In this document: positions 1 to 7,300 of the stretch, in pieces | Position numbering within the stretch: the stretch's first letter is position 1 | How the letters are laid out: every line of letters begins with the position of its first letter | DNA from: a virus | Strand: one strand, 5' to 3' | DNA length: 64,000 nt | IMG/VR virus record: IMGVR_UViG_3300035698_018668 | Location: 1 to 64,000 of that record | Program-made: the position numbers and the translations under genes | Notes under the pieces: model-generated | What the model saw: the letters and a program-made list of their open reading frames with translations, nothing else | Told to the model about the DNA's origin: nothing | Databases searched by the model: none

Positions 1-2
1 CT

Positions 3-509
3 CTTGGTGAGGGGTTAGCTGCCCAATTTTTAAAACTGAAAGTTTCTTTCCAATCCGAGGGGATATCGCGGTATTACTCGGAAACTATTCGATTGGAAAA
101 AGACCTTCCTATTTTCGTCACTCCTGAGCAGGTTCGTAACTTTCTGGGGGTTTCCGATCGAGAGTTAGAACTTGAAGAAATAGACCTCTACGCCAGCTAT
201 ATAAGCGTTGCTGAAATACTAGGGGACTTGCTCGTCATCGATGACAACACGGTTGCTGATTTTAATAACCTCATTATGTACCACGCAGCGTTGGTTAACT
301 GTTTTAGCTTAGAGCTAAGACTACTTAAGAGTACAGCCATCGATGATGTGAAGAAGACTAGACTAAGCAAAGGTAACTTAAAACCTTTCATAGAAGAGAT
401 TTCATCCAAGTACAATACGCTGCTTGCCAAGTTTGACCCCGAGCAAGAGATTGAGCCTACCCAGTTAGTTGAAGTGGTTGCCAGAACAGATTTATTTACA
501 GGTGCTTAG
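3..509 (+). CDS. head-tail connector-like protein, 5' end outside window
   Basis: The reading frame is open from the first bases of the window, so the gene starts upstream; a TTG near base 93 is just an internal Leu codon. The visible 168 residues are mostly helical and acidic, with a central segment (around YASYISVAEILGDLL) of the kind found in small head-tail adaptor proteins. The position, directly before other small connector-sized genes and the tail tube, supports a head-tail joining role. No catalytic motif is seen. The functional call is from context; that the frame is coding is well supported by tight packing with the next gene. Confidence 0.6.
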   Translation, partial: LGEGLAAQFLKLKVSFQSEGISRYYSETIRLEKDLPIFVTPEQVRNFLGVSDRELELEEIDLYASYISVAEILGDLLVIDDNTVADFNNLIMYHAALVNCFSLELRLLKSTAIDDVKKTRLSKGNLKPFIEEISSKYNTLLAKFDPEQEIEPTQLVEVVARTDLFTGA

Positions 510-511
510 TA

Positions 512-1000
512 ATGGATTTAACAATCAAAGTTTGGAAGGACAACACTAAACTGGGGGTGGTGGTTACCAAGCCAAATGAAAACACTTTAACAATGATGCC
601 GGTGCGAAGTCTTATTTATGTACAAAAGAAATATGGACTGAAATCCGGGGATATTCTCTGCAAAGTTAGAAACAAACCACATTTCATATTGGCCAGCCAT
701 CATGAAACCGAAGAAATGGACGTTTTGCTAGGACTTCGAGTCAATACGATGGCTGAAGTTAAGAAGCAATATAGCGGTACACATCCAACAACCGGAATGC
801 CAACGGGGCAATTCAACATGATGTTGATTACGATACCCGCAGTTTTACAGGTTGGGGTTATTCAGGATGAAAAAAGCCTTCAGACGGACAACTCTGTTTA
901 CTATGTTGCTGAAAGACTCAGCAAAGATGATGTCATCGAGGGCAGAAATATTCACAGTATTCAGGAAATAGCAGGGCTCTTCCGCGTTGAAGTGAGGTAA
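512..1000 (+). CDS. head-tail joining / neck protein, putative
   Basis: A 162-aa protein starting 2 bases after the previous stop, with AGGTG about 8 bases before the ATG. It is rich in beta-type segments and has no transmembrane segment, signal peptide or enzyme motif. Size and position between a connector-like gene and the tail terminator-like gene suggest a neck (stopper) protein, but I do not recognise the family; the role is inferred only from gene order. Confidence 0.55.
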   Translation: MDLTIKVWKDNTKLGVVVTKPNENTLTMMPVRSLIYVQKKYGLKSGDILCKVRNKPHFILASHHETEEMDVLLGLRVNTMAEVKKQYSGTHPTTGMPTGQFNMMLITIPAVLQVGVIQDEKSLQTDNSVYYVAERLSKDDVIEGRNIHSIQEIAGLFRVEVR

Positions 1001-1003
1001 CTC

Positions 1004-1972
1004 ATGAAACAGGTTGGGGCCACGTCCGCTTTCGTTATTCAGTTAGATGCGTTTATGACCGGCGTTTCAGTTGGCAACGCAGCTTTTGTGCAAGCCAAAG
1101 CGGAGGCGGCGGCTGAAGAGTTTTTCAAGCGCTACTTTAAAAACATGCCCGGTTATTTAGATAGTCTTTCAGAAACACTTCAGAGCCACGGCGGGGATAG
1201 CAATGCTTTCGGGTTTAATTACTCAAACCCGCTGACGTATCGATGGATAGTTAAGAAGAATCCAAGCTTACGTTTTATTAAGAAATCTTCAGCCTTGGCC
1301 GCAGATAAAAAAAAGAACCCAGGGGATAAAAGTTATAAGCCTAAATTGTGGCGGGGACTGACTGTTCAAGGGTCCCTAGTTCGCCAGAAACTGAAGCTGA
1401 GTGACCAACTAAAAGGCTTGGCTAGAAATAGCGAGAATGCCTCCAAAAAAATGGTATCCGCCCTGGGTGGCGTTAATCTTAAAACGGTAACCGGGGGGGG
1501 CGCTTTGAGGCCTAGTGTTTCAGTCGGTGCGGATGGTAGGCCCAGAAATACGAAAAGTGGAAAGCGGGTTAACTGGGTTGATGCGGTTCGTCCTGAAGTG
1601 AATGCTTATTTGAATAAGACCGACTTATCTAAAGAGCCAAGATTGACTCAGACGGGGAAGGGCATTGTTGAAATAAAAGGGGCTAAAGGTAACTTCTCCG
1701 TGCAGCGAGCACTATACCGAGGCGCTTTCTCAGTGCTGGGAAATATTTCCTTTTTAGACAAGCTAGACAAGATGGGGCCGGGTCGCACGGACTTCGATTA
1801 CATTCAGACCTTAAAAAGTGCCAAGCTGATTAATAGAGCGATGGTGGGCAAGCTCAAGGGATTGAAATACTATGGCCATGACTACCCTGAAATGATGTTA
1901 GGGTATTATTTAGCGGGCAATGATAGGAACACAGACTTAACTGAAATTTTAAAGGAAATGCTCAATGGCTGA
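1004..1972 (+). CDS. putative neck/tail-completion protein
   Basis: A 322-aa basic protein with GAGGT 6 bases before the ATG. The N-terminus (residues 20-50) is Ala-rich and helical, the middle is Lys/Arg- and Gly-rich, and the C-terminus is helical. It overlaps the next start by 8 bases, so the two are probably translationally coupled. Its slot corresponds to HK97-gp10-like tail completion proteins, but it is about twice their length and I see no diagnostic motif. Virion role inferred from context. Confidence 0.55.
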   Translation: MKQVGATSAFVIQLDAFMTGVSVGNAAFVQAKAEAAAEEFFKRYFKNMPGYLDSLSETLQSHGGDSNAFGFNYSNPLTYRWIVKKNPSLRFIKKSSALAADKKKNPGDKSYKPKLWRGLTVQGSLVRQKLKLSDQLKGLARNSENASKKMVSALGGVNLKTVTGGGALRPSVSVGADGRPRNTKSGKRVNWVDAVRPEVNAYLNKTDLSKEPRLTQTGKGIVEIKGAKGNFSVQRALYRGAFSVLGNISFLDKLDKMGPGRTDFDYIQTLKSAKLINRAMVGKLKGLKYYGHDYPEMMLGYYLAGNDRNTDLTEILKEMLNG

Positions 1973-2411
1973 TTACAAAAACATTCAAGCGTCACTATTA
2001 AAATATTGTTCGGAGAAGGCTACCTTTCTGAATACTCATTTTGGCGGAACTTTTGTGGCCACAAATTTAGATGCTTACTTGGATGAGAACGGCTTGCCTA
2101 CTGAGAACATAATAGGGCTTGAGTCTTTGACGGTTGCGGCAGCTAATGATGCTCAGCCAACGGTGGTATTTAGTGCCGCAATTACGGTTGCCACTTCAGC
2201 AGATCCGAATCTGATGAATTTAAGTGATGTGATAGATGGGATATTTGACGATTTCAAACCAACAAAAGAAGTGCGTATATTTGATGTGCACACTGGGTTA
2301 ACCGTAGGACATGCGATTACGTTAGATGACACCCGTGTGATGCCAGTTCAAAAGTCTTCAAAATCTAAGATCTTCCAATCTGTCGTCTTCGAAGCGGCCT
2401 TAGTTTACTAG
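1965..2411 (+). CDS. tail terminator-like protein, putative
   Basis: A 148-aa protein with AAGGAA before an ATG that overlaps the previous gene. It has an alpha/beta pattern and lies directly before the tail tube gene, the usual site of the tail terminator in siphoviruses. Its 3' end overlaps by 12 bases the 3' end of the leftward gene at 2400-2732, so the two genes converge. Family not recognised from motif; role inferred from synteny. Confidence 0.55.
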   Translation: MADYKNIQASLLKYCSEKATFLNTHFGGTFVATNLDAYLDENGLPTENIIGLESLTVAAANDAQPTVVFSAAITVATSADPNLMNLSDVIDGIFDDFKPTKEVRIFDVHTGLTVGHAITLDDTRVMPVQKSSKSKIFQSVVFEAALVY

Positions 2412-2732
2412 CTCCTCCGCTTCAGTTAGCTCATGTATTACAGTGGCTAGGGTCACTTGAAAAGCTTGGGGTCGGGTGTATAGTGTACTACGGCAGAACT
2501 TATTGAGTTTCTCTAATTCTGAATCAGAGAGTCTTAAAGTAAAGCTTTTCAACGTACCGGATAAATCTACAGAAGACATATCTGTTATTTGTGGTTTATT
2601 GGTAAAGAAGTAGTCTAACATCGTACGTATTTTTGATGCTGTATTTGGCTCATCTATAGGCAGATTTTTAACTGCTTCGTAAACTACTCCGGGGAGCGTG
2701 ACTGGTACTGGGTTATTTCTCGATATCATCAT
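2400..2732 (-). CDS. ribbon-helix-helix-like DNA-binding protein, counter-oriented
   Basis: A 110-aa protein on the strand opposite to the whole tail operon, inserted between the tail terminator-like and tail tube genes. The C-terminal half (around FTLRLSDSELEKLNKFC) has the short beta strand plus two helices of Arc/CopG-type repressors. AGGA precedes a tandem ATG-ATG start. Its 5' end faces a 55-base gap that holds an imperfect dyad and the leader of the tail tube gene. I infer an autoregulatory or late-gene regulator, or a moron; the fold call is by eye. Confidence 0.6.
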   Translation of the reverse strand: MMISRNNPVPVTLPGVVYEAVKNLPIDEPNTASKIRTMLDYFFTNKPQITDMSSVDLSGTLKSFTLRLSDSELEKLNKFCRSTLYTRPQAFQVTLATVIHELTEAEELVN

Positions 2733-2751
2733 AACTAGGTCCTCGTTAGTA

Positions 2752-2769
2752 AGGTATTAATAATAACCT
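2752..2769. promoter_or_regulatory. imperfect dyad between RHH gene and tail tube gene
   Basis: AGGT-ATTAATAATA-ACCT is an imperfect inverted repeat between the divergent starts of the ribbon-helix-helix gene (2732) and the tail tube gene (2788). Position and symmetry fit an operator for the neighbouring regulator. No promoter hexamers are clear enough to call. Confidence 0.3.
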
Positions 2770-2787
2770 AAAATTTGGAGATTGACG

Positions 2788-3624
2788 ATGGCCGGTGACG
2801 CTAAATCAACTAACTTTATGCTGGGTACTGCCACAGTAATGCTCGGCACCCCGGAAGAACTATACGCGCTAAACCCTGTAGCCCACAGCTTAGGCTTAGT
2901 AAAGAATTTTAACATCGATGCTTCGAAAACCACTACGGACCTTCAGGGTGGCCGAACCAACGAAATCATCATGACATTGACCACAGGTGCTGAAACTCGT
3001 TGCACTTTTGAAATGTATGAATACACTGAAAAGAACATTGCTTACGCTCTAGGTCTTGAAGGGTCTGGATTGGTAGCTGTTTCGGGGGATGCTTTTGTGT
3101 CGTCTTCGTCAGCTACTTTCTCAGCTGGATCGATAGAGATTTCGGTTGCGGATGGCCTAGGTCAGGACCTTAGTGCGGGGGATACTGTTAGTTTGCGTAA
3201 TTCAGATGATGAGAATATTATTATCGGTACGGTAACTGCAGTTTCTGGAATTGCCACTGGAACGGCTTCTGGCGGCACAGCATCGATTACGATAGCGGTA
3301 CCGGATACGACCTTAGCCACTGCGTTACCTGTAGGTACTGAAGTATCTCAAGTAACATCCCTTGATGTTGGTTCTACTGACGTTGACCGTGATTATTCGG
3401 CGAAGATAACTGGCCAGTTGGCAAACGGTAAATGGGTAACGTTATTGTTCCCGAAAATCCGTATTAGCTCGGGTTTATCTATGGCGTTCTCAACGGATCA
3501 GTTTGGCAACATCCCGTTTGAGTTTAAGCCCCTAAAACCATCTTTGGTGGATAGCAACTACGCGGCGTTCAAAGGCCGTTCAGGAACTATCAGCATTGAC
3601 TCGGTAAAAGCCCCACTGGCGTAA
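2788..3624 (+). CDS. major tail tube protein
   Basis: A 278-aa protein. The N-terminus (LGTATVMLGTP, then SLGLVKNFNIDASKTTTDLQ) and the following Thr-rich beta stretch resemble siphovirus tail tube subunits. Residues about 95-190 form a Gly/Ser/Thr-rich, Ala/Val-alternating insert that may be a surface Ig-like domain. The start is the ATG that ends a copy of the recurrent leader (TTTGGAGATTGACGATG), not the TTG two codons earlier. It is followed by a strong terminator, consistent with a highly expressed single structural gene. Confidence 0.75.
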   Translation: MAGDAKSTNFMLGTATVMLGTPEELYALNPVAHSLGLVKNFNIDASKTTTDLQGGRTNEIIMTLTTGAETRCTFEMYEYTEKNIAYALGLEGSGLVAVSGDAFVSSSSATFSAGSIEISVADGLGQDLSAGDTVSLRNSDDENIIIGTVTAVSGIATGTASGGTASITIAVPDTTLATALPVGTEVSQVTSLDVGSTDVDRDYSAKITGQLANGKWVTLLFPKIRISSGLSMAFSTDQFGNIPFEFKPLKPSLVDSNYAAFKGRSGTISIDSVKAPLA

Positions 3625-3654
3625 TGTAATCCAAGGTTAAAGTGATGTACTATT

Positions 3655-3681
3655 AAAGGTCTCAGATTGAGACCTTTTTTT
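3655..3681 (+). terminator. rho-independent terminator after tail tube gene
   Basis: A 10-bp perfect stem, AAAGGTCTCA paired with TGAGACCTTT, a 3-base loop and a run of seven T. It lies between the tail tube gene and the tail chaperone gene, so it can lower transcription of downstream tail genes relative to the tube. Confidence 0.9.
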
Positions 3682-3700
3682 ATACCTACAGGAATTGACG

Positions 3701-4066
3701 ATGCAAATGAATAACCCCTCTCCACGATTCGAAGTTACCTTTAACAATACTAAAAAAGAAGTGTTTATGAGCTTCGGCCTAGTGAATACGATTGCCGGAA
3801 TGTTTGAAGACATGAGCCAGCTTACTGAGGCATTTACCAACCCACATGTCCGAGGCGCTCTGGTGGTTGAATGCTTATCAGAGCGCAATGAAAATGGCGG
3901 TCTAGTAAAAGAAATAGATTTGAATACACTGGGCATAGAAACAGAGCATTTATTTGAATTCCTTACTTGGGTGGAGGCCCACGTTTCTGATTTTTTTACT
4001 CAGAGTTTGGTAAGGGCGACGAGCTCGATGCGGAAAAAAGCTCAGGGAATGAAAGAAAAACCCTAG
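3701..4066 (+). CDS. tail assembly chaperone, short form (lambda gpG-like role)
   Basis: A 121-aa acidic protein between tail tube and tape measure genes, the invariant place of tail assembly chaperones. The start is the ATG ending a recurrent leader copy (CAGGAATTGACGATG). Near its end the frame runs through a T-TTT-TTT heptamer (3991-3997) in the right phase for -1 slippage; a second, overlapping frame then continues to 4353. The short form ends in a Lys-rich tail at 4066. Chaperone identity is from gene order and frameshift architecture. Confidence 0.75.
   Translation: MQMNNPSPRFEVTFNNTKKEVFMSFGLVNTIAGMFEDMSQLTEAFTNPHVRGALVVECLSERNENGGLVKEIDLNTLGIETEHLFEFLTWVEAHVSDFFTQSLVRATSSMRKKAQGMKEKP
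3991..3997 (+). other. -1 frameshift slippery heptamer T TTT TTT
   Basis: In the zero frame the codons read gat-ttt-ttt-act, so the heptamer is X-XXY-YYZ with X and Y both T. The -1 frame has a TGA at 3988-3990, just upstream, and is open from there to 4353. A shift here therefore makes a 217-aa fusion. A second A-run at 4033-4038 is a poorer candidate because the phase gives mismatched re-pairing. Confidence 0.75.
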
Positions 4067-4353
4067 AGAGTTTTTCAACTTGGTACGAAGAGCTCACCTT
4101 TGATGAAAAAATGTGTGTCGTATTCAAAACCGTTCCTAGTCGGTTGAACACTTTCTTTTGGAAGTATACGAAAGTTGATGTTCAGTGCGAGATAAAGCTG
4201 CAGCTGGGATTAAAAACGATTGAGATGACACAGCAATATGAAAATATGCTGAAGGTCGCAGGGGCAATTTTCGGAGAATCCGAAGACGATAAGCCCAAAC
4301 CACCTAAAGACGAAGCAGAGGCCATGGCGCAGTTCGCCGCTCTAGGCCTTTAA
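3997..4353 (+). CDS. tail assembly chaperone C-terminal frame (lambda gpGT-like), expressed by -1 frameshift
   Basis: This frame adds about 118 residues to the first 99 of the upstream gene after slippage at 3991-3997. It contains the TFDEKMCVVFKTVPSRLNTFF segment and ends just before the tape measure leader. The first ATG (4111) has no Shine-Dalgarno sequence, and well-formed coding continues upstream of it to the slip site, so an independent start is unlikely. By analogy with lambda gpGT, the fusion should bind the tape measure and recruit tube subunits. Confidence 0.75.
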   Translation, partial: YSEFGKGDELDAEKSSGNERKTLESFSTWYEELTFDEKMCVVFKTVPSRLNTFFWKYTKVDVQCEIKLQLGLKTIEMTQQYENMLKVAGAIFGESEDDKPKPPKDEAEAMAQFAALGL

Positions 4354-4370
4354 AAATTTGGAGATTGACG

Positions 4371-7300
4371 ATGAGTACCGGTAACCGTATTAAGCAAACC
4401 CTGTTGAATGTTGGTGTTGACCCGAAAGGCATCAAAGACCTAGACAGAATGGTCAAGCAGTTTCAGGCTTTAGAGAAAGCCATGAAAGACGCGGGCAAGT
4501 CTTTAAAAGATGCGGTTCCAGAAATCACAAAAGACAATTTGAAAAAGGGTGGTACCCCTGTAGATATAGGTCAAACCACCCAGTATCGTAAATTGTTAGA
4601 TGCTCAAAAACAAAATATTAAGGGTGTTAGTAATCAATTCGTAAGCGACATTGTTAATAACAAAGGTTTAGGCTTAACTAGAAGTCAGAAAGCTGACGTA
4701 CAACGTTCGTTCAATAACACCTTCAAAGAAATGATGGGGGATTTCACAGGGAGCCTAAAAAAACAGGTAAAAGCCCAGCGTAAAACCCTAAACGATTTCT
4801 ATACTCAGGAGTTTAATAAGCGTCCGGAGATTGCTCGTCGTACTCCGCTAACTCAAAACCAAGCCCGCAGTTTACGCGGGAATGAGTTACAAGCTGGCCT
4901 AGAGGCCACAAAAGTGCAGCTTAGAGGTGCGCGAGCGGGGCTTTCTTTTGCCCAAAAGAACGAAGGAAATGACAAGTTACTTACGCAAGCAAACTCTGAA
5001 ATTAAGCGCTTAAGTAAAAACCTGAAGCTAGGTAACGAGAGATTCGAAGACCAAACTCGGATACTTAGAAAACAATCCAACGTTGCAGCCAAGGCGGGAT
5101 TTAAAGACCCAGCATTAGCCCGTTCAACGAGTTTCTTTTATAACGATCAGTTTAGAAGAAACCCAGCCACAAGTCGCTTGCCCGCTATCGATGGAAGCTC
5201 TTTAGGAACTCTTGGGGCTGGGGACCTTAGAGCGCAGATAGCCAGCCAGAAACTATTACTCAAAGGGGCCAACAGCGCCCGAGATATTGGCCAAGAAACC
5301 CGCAACACTAAGCTTGAGAGTCAGGCCTCACGCTCAATTAAAAGCCTAAGTGAAAACTTAGACAAAGCCACGCTTAGATTAAAAGAGCTAGAGAAAGCGG
5401 CTAGAGATGCTGCAGCTGCCGAGAAGAGAGCAACTACGGCTGAAACTCGTAAAGTTAATCAGCAATCCAAAGAACAACTTCGCCCAACGGACCAGCAACG
5501 CCGAGTCAATAACGCGATGGAGCGAAACAAACAAAACTCAGTGAATCGAAACATCGATGGGGGGGCCGGTCTTTTTAGACAGCAAGCCTCCCTCTTAAGA
5601 AACTATGCTGTTCTTGGTGGCGGCGTTGCTGCTGGCGCAGGAGCCGTCAGTTTCGCCGTCGAGCTACAAAAAGAATTCAAACAGCTGCAATCAATCGTTG
5701 CATTGACGAATACTGAAATGACGGAACTTGAGGAAACCTTAATTGGGGTTTCAGAGAAAACCAAGTTTAGTGCATTGGATGTAACTCAAGCGGCGGTAAC
5801 CTTAGGTCAAGCAGGTCTAGGAAAGAACGATATTGGCAACGCAATAGAAGGTGTGACGCTTTTCGCCACTGCGGTAGGTTCTGACCTTAAGTCAGCAGTA
5901 GACCTCGCTACGTCAACTCTAGGGGTCTTTAACAAGGACTCTTCGGAGATGGTCAACATCGTCGATAAGATGACGACTGCGGTGAACAGCTCAAAACTTA
6001 ACTTGGATAAGCTTGCCTTAGGTCTTCAGTACTCAGGTAACTTGGCAGCACAATCGAATGTGAGCTTTGAGGAGACGGTTTCGGCCTTGGCAGCGATGGC
6101 CAACTCAGGTATTCGTTCGGGCTCAACGCTAGGTACCGGCTTACGTCAAATTATTATTGCTTTGCAAAAGCCGAGCGCGGAATTTAAGGATATTATTGGT
6201 GGCCTTGGTCTTACAATGGACCAACTTGATATATCCTCGCGCGGATTAGTGCCAACCTTGAAGCTACTTGCGGATGAGGGTTTTACCGTCAGGGATGCGA
6301 TGAAATCGATGCAGGTTAGAGCGGCCTCTGCTTTCGGGGCTTTTGCCAACAACATTGATGTTGCCGATGAGTTGCAAAAGAAAATGCGACTGAGCGGCTC
6401 AGCCACGCAAGCTAACGCCGTACAAATGACAGCCCTAGCCTTTCAGTTGGAAAGACTATATTCCATCATGAAGTCAATCGCGTTCAACGCTTTTGAGCCC
6501 GTGATTAATAGCTTAACTAAGTTGGTTGAGAAGACCGGCGATTGGTTAAGTCAGCTTAGGGAGATGAAAGGACTTATATCCTTAATCGGCCCAGGCCTTG
6601 CTATTTATGCTACGGCTGTTGGTGCACGCTCAGTCGGAAGACTTGGCGTGGGTCTTTTGAGCGGTGGGGCGAGTCTTCTTGGCGGTGCGGCTATCGGCGG
6701 TGGTAAAAAGGCCAGCCCCGAGTCGCGCACGATGGGTAAACTGGCCACGGCTATTTCTGGACGCGGGGGCCTATTAAGTGTCTTAGGCGGATTATCCCGC
6801 TTACTATCTTTCTTGCCAGGTTTTGGTATTGCTGTTGCTGCCGGTACGGCGGGGGTCCTAGCCTATAATGCTTTAGATTCTCAAGAGCGCAGCCGTGACC
6901 GAGTGGATACGACTCAAGCGCGTATCAATGAAAACGATTCTGACATTGAAACTTATGAGGCCCGGGTCACTAAAATAAATGCCGCAATTATTGAGTTGAT
7001 GGATAACCAACACTTGCTTGCGGATGATAAGGAGCTTAACCGCCGTATCCAGCGTTTGAATGATGACTTTAAGCTTCAGGGTTTATACCTTGATGATAAT
7101 GTCACCAGTTACGCAAACCTAATCGATAAGATGAAGGAGTTTAGAAACGAAGCCATTGAGAATAGGGATGTGCTTACGTTTAGAGACCGTGATTCTTTCT
7201 TGGAGAACAACAAAGCGGTTATCGATGAGCTGTTTAGTAATGACCAAGAAAGCGAAACTATTTTGGATAGTCGTTTCGATCGTTTGATCAATCAAACGGA

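Noticed and set aside
4111-4353. Independent 80-aa gene
   Set aside because: No ribosome site; coding continues upstream in the same frame to the slippery site.
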